DNA of 39,408 bases. It comes from Helicobacter labetoulli (GTDB lineage Bacteria > Campylobacterota > Campylobacteria > Campylobacterales > Helicobacteraceae). Positions 9,251-17,155 of the stretch are shown in pieces. Location of the stretch: assembly GCF_003670275.1 (NCBI RefSeq), contig NZ_QXJF01000007.1, positions 87,202 to 126,609 of the forward strand, read 5' to 3'. The notes below the pieces were generated by a model that saw only the letters and a list, made by a program, of their open reading frames with translations, did no database searches and had not been told where the DNA came from. The position numbers and the translations under genes are program-made. The number at the start of each line of letters is the position of its first letter. Positions within the stretch are counted from its first letter, which is position 1.

Positions 9251-10255
9251 TTAGATTCTAAGTGAATCAATCTGTCCCGTGTAGTAAAAATACTTCTCTA
9301 GCACTAAAAGTGAGATAATACTTTCTCGCTCTCTATCAAAAAACTGCTTTACATATTGATGTGCGTTGTGGATAATCTCTTGCGCGAAGTTTGGATTGCG
9401 TAAGCAATACTCTAGCTTTTCTTCTACATCAGCGTAGTCATCACGAATCTGTAAGTAGTGAATATCTGGCTCTAGATTCCCTTCCATAAACCAAGTCTCA
9501 AACTTTGGCTTTGGCATAACTGCTAGAGAGTTTGAGCTCATCACCCATTTAAGATTGCTCGCCACATCATTGCCCTCTAATGACAAAAGGAACTTATAGG
9601 GCAAATGTTTGGCAATACTTATTTTTGGCTTTTGCCAAGCGTGATGCACACTTTTGTGTCCGGTATGTCCTAAATCACACAAGGGGTGATTGAAATATTT
9701 TTCAAAAAATTGTGTCCTGTGGGCTTGGTAGATTCCGCCACGATAAAAAAGTTTGTCTTGTTTCGTGGCAAAAGTATAGGGATCGTTAATAAAAGTAAAA
9801 TGACGGATTTTCTCAAGATTCAAAAGTGTGGAGTTGGAAAATGGCACAATCTTACCATCTTTGTAGGCAATATTAGAATCTAGCCTTCCATCCTCTAGCA
9901 CGGCTTTTATCGGGCGAGACTTTGTAATGGAAGGCTTAGGGCAGATGTAATTGACATCGCCAAATTCAAAATGTGCCTTAAAATCTTGCGGAAAATAGCG
10001 TGTAAATTCATACGCATCAAAATTATACATTGTCTTTTTCTTTGCAAATCGCACACAGCTAATGTTTTTGGCACTTTCATCAAGCGTGATTTTAGAATCC
10101 ATTTGGCAATAATAATCCACCCTTTGTTTGATGTATTCTATATCATTGCGTTTATGCAAGTCGCGTAGGAGATTTTCAACACTTGGGAGCAAAAAGCGAG
10201 GGGATAGCATACGCACAATCCCGCTAAGATTATAAGCTAGGCGATTATTTCTCAT
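9251..10255 (-). CDS. GT90 / CAP10-type glycosyltransferase (LPS-modifying)
   Basis: A 335-residue protein of the CAP10/LpsA family (GT90). Key segments are KLFYRGGIYQAHRTQFFEKY (about residues 167-186) and FLLSLEGNDVASNLKWVMSS (about 225-244), then KPKFETWF and HYLQIRDDYADVEEKL, the usual C-terminal pattern. Known GT90 members transfer xylose or glucose, and bacterial LpsA proteins act on lipooligosaccharide. The start is ATG at 10255 with AAGGA eight bases upstream, rather than the TTG two codons earlier. It follows the UDP-xylose synthase gene by 15 bases, which makes UDP-xylose an attractive donor. Donor and acceptor are inferred. Confidence 0.8.
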   Translation of the reverse strand: MRNNRLAYNLSGIVRMLSPRFLLPSVENLLRDLHKRNDIEYIKQRVDYYCQMDSKITLDESAKNISCVRFAKKKTMYNFDAYEFTRYFPQDFKAHFEFGDVNYICPKPSITKSRPIKAVLEDGRLDSNIAYKDGKIVPFSNSTLLNLEKIRHFTFINDPYTFATKQDKLFYRGGIYQAHRTQFFEKYFNHPLCDLGHTGHKSVHHAWQKPKISIAKHLPYKFLLSLEGNDVASNLKWVMSSNSLAVMPKPKFETWFMEGNLEPDIHYLQIRDDYADVEEKLEYCLRNPNFAQEIIHNAHQYVKQFFDRERESIISLLVLEKYFYYTGQIDSLRI

Positions 10256-10270
10256 TATCAAATCCTTGCA

Positions 10271-11206
10271 CTAAACGGATTTAAAGTATTCTATCGTCTT
10301 TTCTAACCCCTCTCTTAGCTGCACTTTTGGGCTAAAGTCTAGCTCTTTTTTGGCTAGAGTAATGTCTGGCTTTCGCTGTTTTGGGTCATCTTGAGGCAGT
10401 GGCAAAAACACAAGCTTTGATTTAGAATCTGTGAGTTCAAGCACATTTTTGGCAAGCTCTAGCATACTAAATTCGTGCGGATTCCCGATATTTACCGGTC
10501 CATAGAATCCATCTTTGCTATCCATAAGAACAATCATTCCGCTAATCAAGTCATCTACATAGCAAAAGCTTCGCGTTTGGCTTCCATCGCCATAAATGGT
10601 AATGTCTTCTCCACGCAATGCTTGAATGATAAAGTTACTCACTACGCGTCCATCATTTGGGTGCATTCTAGGACCATAGGTGTTAAAAATCCGCATTACT
10701 TTAATGTTTAAATTATGCTGCCTTTGATAATCAAAAAAGAGCGTCTCTGCACATCTTTTGCCCTCATCATAGCACGCCCTTATGCCGATGGGATTGACAG
10801 AACCTTTATAAGATTCTACTTGCGGGTGGATTTCAGGGTCGCCATAGACTTCGCTTGTAGAGGCTTGTAGAATCTTAGCCTTCACGCGTTTGGCAAGTCC
10901 TAGCATATTGATTGCCCCCATTACGGAAGTCTTAGTTGTTTGCACAGGATCAAACTGGTAATGCACAGGGCTTGCCGGACAAGCAAGGTTATAGATCTCA
11001 TCAACTTCCACATACAGCGGGAAAGTTACATCGTGTCGCATAAACTCAAATCTAGGATTTTGCAAAAGGTGCATAATGTTTTGCTTTGTGCCAGTGAAAA
11101 GATTATCCACACATAGCACCTCATCACCACGATTAAGCAATCTTTCACATAAATGTGAGCCTAAAAATCCAGCCCCTCCAGTTACTAGAATCTTTTTGTT
11201 TAGCAT
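10271..11206 (-). CDS. UDP-glucuronate decarboxylase / UDP-xylose synthase (SDR epimerase family)
   Basis: A 311-residue extended SDR enzyme. The NAD-binding motif [11 protein letters not shown] lies at 9-19, the catalytic Tyr146-x3-Lys150 is in [14 protein letters not shown], and [20 protein letters not shown] (about 173-192) is characteristic of UXS-type UDP-glucuronate decarboxylases. It would turn UDP-glucuronate to UDP-xylose in the cytosol. The precursor enzyme Ugd is encoded at 33231-34814. AAAGGA lies six bases before the ATG. The first 14 codons are nearly the same DNA as those of galE. A related activity (dTDP-glucose dehydratase) is less likely given the RMHPNDGR segment. Confidence 0.85.
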   Translation of the reverse strand: MLNKKILVTGGAGFLGSHLCERLLNRGDEVLCVDNLFTGTKQNIMHLLQNPRFEFMRHDVTFPLYVEVDEIYNLACPASPVHYQFDPVQTTKTSVMGAINMLGLAKRVKAKILQASTSEVYGDPEIHPQVESYKGSVNPIGIRACYDEGKRCAETLFFDYQRQHNLNIKVMRIFNTYGPRMHPNDGRVVSNFIIQALRGEDITIYGDGSQTRSFCYVDDLISGMIVLMDSKDGFYGPVNIGNPHEFSMLELAKNVLELTDSKSKLVFLPLPQDDPKQRKPDITLAKKELDFSPKVQLREGLEKTIEYFKSV

Positions 11207-11268
11207 TTGTATTCCTTTAATATAAAAGTATGGATTTTAGCATAAATATATGCTGATAGAAACACTTT

Positions 11269-12540
11269 TTATGCAATTTTCTTGCGATAAAAGTAATGCA
11301 GTGGGATATAGATAATACTCGCCCAAAAGCCCAGATACCACAGCACAAAGCAAAAATGTCTATGGATATAGCTATGGGATTTGCCAAGCACAAACCAGCT
11401 TATTGCAGGTAGGGCAAAGGACACAAGTAGCGCGATATACAAGCTTCTATAAGCTTTGCTAGATTCTAGCACGCACGCAAGCACACTTGCCCCAAGCAAA
11501 AGTAGCATAATAGGATTGCTAAGATAGATTCTAATGACTTCAAGCGCGTTTGCATTAAGTGAGTTAGTATAGGTTGGGGGGAAGTCTTTGGCAACGCCCC
11601 CTAGCATTCTGCGTAAAAAGTCATTATGATAAATCTCCATAAGCCCAGCCCACAAGTCTCCGCTACCGCGGATATAAGTATGGATTATAAAGGTAAGCCC
11701 AAACCCCACACAAGCAAAGATAAAAAGCCCTAAGCCATATTTGAAAGACTGCTTTGCTGAAAGGCTAAGAAAGGGGGCTTTAGAATCTGTGAGTAACCCA
11801 TACACAAAGCTAACGATAAAGGGGCTAAGAGCAAAAAGAATAATGCTTGTAAGAAACTCATAACTCATACTTGCACGCAGGGCTATGGCAAACATATAAG
11901 CTAGGCAAAATAGAGTGAGTGTGGTTTTAGAGAGTTTATTTTGTGTCGCTACCATTCTATATAAGCTAAAAGCAATAATTGCAGGGAGAATCCAAAAAGC
12001 AAGACTAAAGTAAAGACTCCCGCTAAAATTTGCCACCCAGCTACTTGTGAAAAGCGAGAGAAAAAAGACAGCCCCAAACGCTCTACCAAAGATTTTGCCT
12101 AGCAAAATTGAGCATACAAGTAACGCCATTGCACTAAAAATGGCATTAAGCCAATAGAGAGCTTTAAAGCTTGTGAGATTAAGGGTTTGATATAGCCACG
12201 CATAGAAAAAGCCCTGCACTCCTATGGTCGATCTATAATGAGAAAAAGAATCTGGGACAATCCCCTCATTTAAGATTCTTAATATTCCATTGCCATAAGT
12301 ATCCTCTATGCCATTAGCACTCACACCACTTAGCCCATAGCCCTCCAAATCATAGCCATATTGCAGAGCTAAAATTGTCGCAGGAATATGACTCTCCACA
12401 TCAGCAAACCTATTTGCCTTTTTGTAAAAAATACCACTTGCAACAAGTAGGACAAAAACTCCCCCAAGTAGCATATATACCCTATTTCGTGCGATAGAAT
12501 CCACACTCTGCAGAAATCGCGTAAAAAGATTATGTAACAT
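11269..12540 (-). CDS. Polytopic membrane protein, probably GT-C type glycosyltransferase
   Basis: A 423-residue inner-membrane protein with about 9-11 hydrophobic segments. The first is near residues 23-38, followed by a periplasmic loop with KKANRFADVESHIPATIL, which resembles the acidic DxE loop of GT-C enzymes that use lipid-linked sugars. I place the start at ATG 12540, because AAAGGAG lies seven bases before it; an upstream in-frame ATG at 12582 has no ribosome binding site. It lies in the surface-sugar cluster after the mutase-like gene, separated by repeat DNA. I do not recognise a specific family, and a polymerase or flippase role is also possible. Confidence 0.6.
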   Translation of the reverse strand: MLHNLFTRFLQSVDSIARNRVYMLLGGVFVLLVASGIFYKKANRFADVESHIPATILALQYGYDLEGYGLSGVSANGIEDTYGNGILRILNEGIVPDSFSHYRSTIGVQGFFYAWLYQTLNLTSFKALYWLNAIFSAMALLVCSILLGKIFGRAFGAVFFLSLFTSSWVANFSGSLYFSLAFWILPAIIAFSLYRMVATQNKLSKTTLTLFCLAYMFAIALRASMSYEFLTSIILFALSPFIVSFVYGLLTDSKAPFLSLSAKQSFKYGLGLFIFACVGFGLTFIIHTYIRGSGDLWAGLMEIYHNDFLRRMLGGVAKDFPPTYTNSLNANALEVIRIYLSNPIMLLLLGASVLACVLESSKAYRSLYIALLVSFALPAISWFVLGKSHSYIHRHFCFVLWYLGFWASIIYIPLHYFYRKKIA

Positions 12541-12590
12541 TGTTTGCTCCTTTGTATTTTGCTTATTAGCTGATTTTCTCATTCAGCTTA

Positions 12591-12771
12591 TTTTCTTCTT
12601 CTAGGATTCTAGGAATTGCTGTGGGGCTATGGTTGTTTTGTGCGATTTTTGGGGTAGGAGTTACCTAAAGCGGTAATGACTACCCTAAAAATCACACAAT
12701 CGTTTCGCTTGCCTACCCAAAACAAGCGAAGCGGTCGGCGTTAGCCGATGTTTCTTTAGTAAAGCCGAATC
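12591..12771. repeat. Dispersed repeat, copy A (intergenic)
   Basis: About 180 bases that fill the gap between the membrane gene and the stop of the mutase-like gene and match copy B at 13541-13720, in the same orientation, along the whole length. Shared blocks are TTCTAGGATTCTAGGAATTG, GGGGTAGGAGTTACC, CCCAAAACAAGCGAAG and CGGCGTTAGCCGATGTTTC. It contains small palindromes: GGAGTTACC ... GGTAATGAC (12657-12680) and CGGCGTTAGCCG (12737-12748). The copy ends next to the mutase stop codon. Confidence 0.85.
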
Positions 12772-14614
12772 CTAAGCCTTACCATTCTCTTGATAGTCAT
12801 AGTCCGTGTTAATATGCCACAAATCACACTCTCTGCCTAGAATCTTATCCGCACACATAAGTCCCATAAGAATGCTATGGTCTTGATTGTTATACTTAAA
12901 GCTGCCATTTCGCCCGATGAAATACAAGTCTTTAAAGCTATCTAGGGCTTTGTAGATTTTATGTAAGTTATCTTTATAGCCTTTCTCATACACAGGGTAG
13001 CTTTTGTGGATTTTAAGCACACTGGTGTTTTTGATAAGGCTAGAGTCTGCTACAAGCTTAGATTCTAGCAAATCCCTTTTTGCTATCTCGCTTAGGGCTT
13101 TATCATCTAGATTCCATAGGGCTTCATCATCATTTGCCCAATATTCAAGGCACAAAATCGCCGAGTCTTTTCCGCATTGCAAATCCTTAGTCCAATTGGC
13201 GAAGTTGGTGATTCTACCGGTTTGGGTATCTTTGCTGTGCACATAAATCCAATTATCTTTGAATAGCGTTGGCTTTTGCGCGCTTTTGCGGGAGTCTGAG
13301 GCAGCGACTGCGGTCACTACCGATAAGGTAGCTCCTTTGTCGTTGCCTTGACAACCCACAAAATCATCGCAAAATCCTGCCGCCAACGAGTCGCTTACAT
13401 TTTGTGCGTTTTTGCAAATCCTAGAATCCTTTGCGGACTGCTTTAGAATTGTTGCGGTGCTAGAATCCACTTTTTGTGATTTTTTCGTGTTGTTTTCAAA
13501 CGAGGATTCTTGGGAGGTGGATTTTTCATTTGTGGCTTGATTTTCTTCTTCTAGGATTCTAGGAATTGCGGTGGGGCTTTGCTCGTTTTGCGGGGATTTG
13601 GGGGTAGGAGTTACCTTGGAGGTAATGACTGCCCCCAAATTTTCGCAATCGTGTGAATGCTCACCCAAAACAAGCGAAGTGTTCGGCGTTAGCCGATGTT
13701 TCTTTAGTAAAGCCAAATCCCCTACTTCTACATAAACTAAAATTGTGTTTCTAAATTTTAATCTCCCTGCTAATGTCTTCACACCAGAATCTAGCTCATC
13801 TAAAGACAGCACCATATCCCTAAAAGGTGCGGTAGAGATCACAATATCCCCGCTAAACTCGCCCTTATTTGTGAGAATACCCACTGCCTTTTTGTCCTGC
13901 GTTGTGATGCCTAGCACTTCTACATTGCAGTGCAGCACGCCACCGCGTTTTATAATCTCATCTTTCATATTTTCATACACCACGCCACAGCCCCTTTTGG
14001 GGTAGCTAAACTCATCTACCAAAGTCTTATGCTTTTTGCCACCATTGCCAAAGAATGCTGATTTTACCGCTTCATAGAGATTAAGCCCTTTTATCCTTTG
14101 TGCGGCAAAATCCGCATCTAGCTCACTGCCTTTAATCCCCCAAAGCTTTTCTGTGTAGCTCTTAAAAAATATGCTATACAAGCGATAGCCAAAGGCATTT
14201 GCCACCCACGATTCAAAGCTATCACCTTTAAAAGGGCTAATTTTTGCTTTAATATAGCTTAGGACGCACAAAGTGGATTCTAAAAAGCCAAGTTTAAAAA
14301 GTGCGTCAAAGCCACGCAAAGGATAGTAGAAAAACTTGCGGTTGTAAAAGATTCTAGTAAGTCGTGAGACTTTTTCATACTCACCATTTGTGTGAGAATG
14401 CCAGAAGTCATTTAAGCGTGTATCCTTGCTAAAGAAGCGATGAGGTCCAATATCTACAATCTGTGAGAATAGCTCTATGCTTTTACTCATTCCACCGACT
14501 TTTTCTTCTAGCTCAAAAATCTCTACACTATAGCCATTTTCACTTAGCACTCTTGCAGCACTTAGCCCAGCTGGTCCTGCGCCGATGATTAAGACTTTTT
14601 TTATTGTGTGTCAT
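12772..14614 (-). CDS. UDP-galactopyranose-mutase-like FAD protein, frameshifted at A7 and carrying a 150-residue insert
   Basis: A flavoprotein of the amine-oxidase/UGM type. The ADP-binding motif VLIIGAGPAGLSAA is encoded at about 14553-14595, followed by GYSVEIFELEEKVGGMSKS. FKSYTEKLWGIKGSEL resembles the substrate region of UDP-galactopyranose mutases, and the C-terminus (YFIGRNGSFKYNNQDHSI) closes the FAD site. The natural start is ATG 14614, overlapping the gtrA stop as ATGA with AAAGGA upstream, but seven A bases at 14596-14602 put it one base out of frame; six would restore it. Without that, only GTG 14550 is usable and the FAD motif is lost. Counting from GTG 14550, residues about 279-428 are repeat-derived low-complexity sequence between VEVGD and LFKDNW. 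Likely role: Galf or related sugar formation. Confidence 0.7.
13300..13347. repeat. Palindromic repeat, copy C (inside the mutase-like gene)
   Basis: A hairpin unit with outer arms GGCAGCGAC (13300-13308) and GTCGTTGCC (13339-13347) and inner arms CACTACC / GGTAGCTCC (13315-13335) around GATAA. The inner part is the inverted form of the GGAG(T/C)TACC ... GGTA(A/G)TGAC module of copies A and B. It lies inside the low-complexity insert of the mutase-like coding region and stays in frame. Confidence 0.7.
13541..13720. repeat. Dispersed repeat, copy B (inside the mutase-like gene, in frame)
   Basis: This copy aligns end to end with intergenic copy A 950 bases away, with scattered substitutions and few length differences. 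It is translated as part of the insert (LLKKHRLTPNTSLVLGEHSH and following residues). The palindrome GGAGTTACC ... GGTAATGAC is at 13607-13629. Shared sequence with region 31650-31740 includes the block GGGTGAGCA..ACACGATTGCGAA (on the opposite strand here). Confidence 0.85.
14596..14602 (-). repeat. A7 homopolymer that breaks the frame of the mutase-like gene
   Basis: On the coding strand the fourth codon AAT is followed by seven A and then GTCTTAATC (VLI of the FAD motif). With six A the ATG at 14614 is in frame with the long coding region; with seven it meets a TGA about 20 codons on. This may be a slipped-strand switch, a fixed mutation or a sequencing error. Confidence 0.75.
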
Positions 14615-15072
14615 TTGTTATCCTTTCTTGTGAATTTAACAAAACTAAAATATTTATGCCCCAAATAGTTACTGATAAAGCTCACGCCAACACCGCTAAT
14701 ATGGGCTACAAACTCTAAATGTTTTTGATGAAGTAAGAAATCTTTATGTGGGGCTAAAAAGGGGCAAGATTGTATAAAATCCTGCAAAGTTGTATAAAAA
14801 CTCTGTAAAAACCAAAGTGTCCCCACACTCACAAATAAGGCAATAAGTAGCCCAAAAAGAGCCACAATACTAAAGCGGATAAAGGCTAGTCTTAAGCTTA
14901 TATTGCGAGAAAAGATGTATCTTGCGGATAAGGCGAAATTCACAAAATGCCCTAAGATATAGGCGATAATCACACTGCTTGAAAAGCTTATGTAAAAGCT
15001 TAGAAAATGCCTTGAGATGAGATTGACAAATAGGGCTAGAAAAGCGACACAAACATACTTTATTAACTGCAT
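14611..15072 (-). CDS. GtrA-family membrane protein
   Basis: A 153-residue protein with four hydrophobic segments (about 5-25, 30-50, 70-92, 122-142) and the family traits GHFVNFALSARYIFSR after helix 2 and SNYLGHKYFSFVKF at the C-terminus. GtrA-like proteins are thought to flip polyprenyl-phosphate-linked sugars or assist glycosyltransferases. A loop of about 25 residues before the last helix is longer than usual. It lies 13 bases after galE and its stop overlaps the start of the mutase-like gene, so the three form an operon. Confidence 0.85.
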   Translation of the reverse strand: MQLIKYVCVAFLALFVNLISRHFLSFYISFSSSVIIAYILGHFVNFALSARYIFSRNISLRLAFIRFSIVALFGLLIALFVSVGTLWFLQSFYTTLQDFIQSCPFLAPHKDFLLHQKHLEFVAHISGVGVSFISNYLGHKYFSFVKFTRKDNK

Positions 15073-15085
15073 TAACTTCCCTTAT

Positions 15086-16525
15086 TTAATAGCGTTGGTT
15101 GCTATGCCAGTTGAGTGCTGAAGATAGGATTGTCTCAATATCTGCAAAATGTGGCTTCCAGCCTAGAATCTCTTTTGCCTTTGTGCTATCGCCAATGAGT
15201 GTAGCAGGGTCGCCATCTCGCCTAGATTCTATGGTATATGGGATTTTTCTCTCACAAAGCCTAGAAGCACACTCTAGCAGCTCAAAGATAGAAAAGCCCT
15301 CCCCATTGCCAAGATTAAAAGCTTCGCTTTTGCCACCATTTAAGAGATACTTTAGGGCTAGAATATGTGCGTTTGCTAAGTCGTCTATATGGATATAATC
15401 CCTTATGCAAGAGCCATCTTTTGTAGGGTAGTCATCGCCATAAATGCTTAGAGTCTCCCTTTGTCCTAGTGCCGTTTGCAAAAGAAGCGGAATTAAATGC
15501 GTCTCAGGGCTATGAGATTCACCGATATTAAAAAGCATACTTGCCCCAGCAGCGTTAAAATAACGCAATATCACATAGTTTAGCCCATAGGCGTGGCTAA
15601 AGTCTTTTAGCATATTTTCTACCACAAGCTTTGAGTAGCCATAGGGGTTTATGGGATTTTGCGGGTGGGATTCTGTGATAGGCAAATGCAAGGGGTGTCC
15701 ATAAGTGGCACAAGTGGAGCTAAAGATGATGTTTTTGACATTTGCCTTACGCATAGATTCTAGCAGACTTAGCGAGTTGGCGACATTGTTGTAATAATAT
15801 TTGCTAGGGTCTTTGACACTCTCGCCCACATACGCAAAGGCAGCAAAGTGCATAACCGCTTGTATTTGATATGTGCTAAAGATAGAATCTAGAGTGGCTT
15901 TATCGCTTAAAGAGCTGTGGATAAAAGTGGTGTTTTTGTGTGCGGTGTGAAGTTGGCGGGATAAATCATTGTTGGAGTTTAAGTTAGATTTAAGGTTGTT
16001 ATAGAGAATAGAATCCTGTGTATTTACCCCCCCCCCGTTAAAATTTCGCACTAATTGTGCAAGAAAATCTAGTGCAGAATCTTGTGTATTAAGTATGTTA
16101 GAGTCTGTGGAATGTGTTTGTGTTTTAGAGCTTGTTGTATTTAAAATCTTGTCATCTTGTCGTTTTTGGATTACTTCCTTGTCATTTTGAGCGTTAGCAA
16201 ACAATCTAGAATCTAACTTTTTAGATACTTCGCTATGCTCAGTATGACAAGTGAGTTTAGAATGTGGATTCTCTGCCATTTGGGTGTGTGCAGTGTGCGT
16301 GGGTGCAAAATTATTAGTTTCTAGATTCTGTGATGAGGCGGTAGGATTTTTGGTAAATACATTCTTATGAGAAAAAGGAAGTGGTGCATAATGTAAAGAT
16401 TCTTTATGTCCATAGACTAAATTATCTAGCACAATGGTTTGAAACCCTAGAGTATTCAGTAGGGCATTTGCGTGAGAGCCAATATATCCAGCCCCTCCAG
16501 TTATTAGAATCTTTTTATTTAGCAT
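15086..16525 (-). CDS. galE: UDP-glucose 4-epimerase GalE with a ~149-residue in-frame insert and G10 tract
   Basis: An extended SDR enzyme. NAD motif TGGAGYIGSH at 9-18, SSTCATYG near 269-276, catalytic Tyr295 and Lys299 (NPYGYSK), and the GalE C-terminal blocks IYGDDYPTKDGSCIRDYIH and AFNLGNGEGFS are all intact. Typical GalE is about 330-345 residues; this one is 479. The excess lies at about residues 50-198, between KESLHYAP and NTTFIHSSLSDKATL, where strand 2 normally leads directly into the next strand. The insert is rich in N, S, T and K, holds a REP-like element and a G10 run that encodes Gly-Gly-Gly. One-base slippage there would truncate the protein at about residue 166, before the active site. 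It is the first gene of the surface-sugar cluster. Confidence 0.9.
   Translation of the reverse strand: MLNKKILITGGAGYIGSHANALLNTLGFQTIVLDNLVYGHKESLHYAPLPFSHKNVFTKNPTASSQNLETNNFAPTHTAHTQMAENPHSKLTCHTEHSEVSKKLDSRLFANAQNDKEVIQKRQDDKILNTTSSKTQTHSTDSNILNTQDSALDFLAQLVRNFNGGGVNTQDSILYNNLKSNLNSNNDLSRQLHTAHKNTTFIHSSLSDKATLDSIFSTYQIQAVMHFAAFAYVGESVKDPSKYYYNNVANSLSLLESMRKANVKNIIFSSTCATYGHPLHLPITESHPQNPINPYGYSKLVVENMLKDFSHAYGLNYVILRYFNAAGASMLFNIGESHSPETHLIPLLLQTALGQRETLSIYGDDYPTKDGSCIRDYIHIDDLANAHILALKYLLNGGKSEAFNLGNGEGFSIFELLECASRLCERKIPYTIESRRDGDPATLIGDSTKAKEILGWKPHFADIETILSSALNWHSNQRY
16027..16036 (-). repeat. G10 homopolymer within the galE insert (candidate phase switch)
   Basis: Ten consecutive C on the plus strand, read as AAC GGG GGG GGG GTA on the coding strand (N-G-G-G-V). 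The tract length is in the range of proven poly-G/C switches in Helicobacter and Campylobacter. At ten the gene is ON. Confidence 0.85.
16179..16250. repeat. REP-like element with TTGTCAT ends inside galE
   Basis: A 72-bp unit with imperfect inverted ends: TTGTCATTTTGAGCGTTAGC (16179-16198) and GCTATGCTCAGTATGACAA (16232-16250). Partial copies occur between genes at 16900-16918 and 31232-31260. On the coding strand it is translated without interruption (LTCHTEHSEVSKKL and following residues). Confidence 0.75.
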
Positions 16526-17155
16526 AGCATTCCTTTTTTGCCAATCAAGTTTGTTTGAGTTGAACGATGTGTAATTGTAGCAAAAGTTTCTTAAGTTAGC
16601 TGTCTGTTCTAATAGCTATTTGGGTGGAATGCCAAATCTTAAGGACACTTGTCATCTTGTTTTCACCATAGAATCTAGCCTTGTTCCAGCCCACCTTGAC
16701 AACTCTTTGGCTAGATTCTACTTTTTCTATATCACTTACTTTAGGTTTATCCGCTTATGCTTTTTGATTCTTTATTTTCCTTATTTCTTCCAAAAGTGAG
16801 TAATATTAATTAAGGGTTGTTGAGATTCTATATAACATACCAATTTGTGAGGGGATATGTATCATTTTCTTATCTGCATTGTTTGGAGAATCTAGCTTTT
16901 TGTCATACTAAGCGTGAGTAAATCTCTCGTTGAATTCTCACTAAGAACTTGAAAGATTCTCGCCGTGTTTGTTCTTGTGTTGTAGTTTGCTAAGCACAAA
17001 TACAACATAGAATCTAGCTTATAAATCAAAGCTCCATCAGCTCACTCTCCACAAAAAAGTGTAAATATCTTGTTAATTTTTCCATCAAGTCTTGTAAGAT
17101 TCTTAAATTTAGCTAGAATGCCATCTTAAGATTTTGACATATTTAAAGGAAGCAA
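16526..17155. other. Gene-free spacer with degenerate repeats, galE to symporter
   Basis: I see no gene in these 630 bases. Present are a partial REP-like unit (TTGTCATACTAAGCGTGAG, 16900-16918), a stretch ATTTGTGAGGGGAT (16850-16863) that matches the 3' half of the CRISPR-like repeat at 30967, and several AGATTCT/AGAATCT words. The symporter has AAAGGA at 17145-17150, six bases before its ATG. Promoters for galE (minus) and the symporter (plus) must lie here, but I cannot place them with confidence. Confidence 0.6.
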
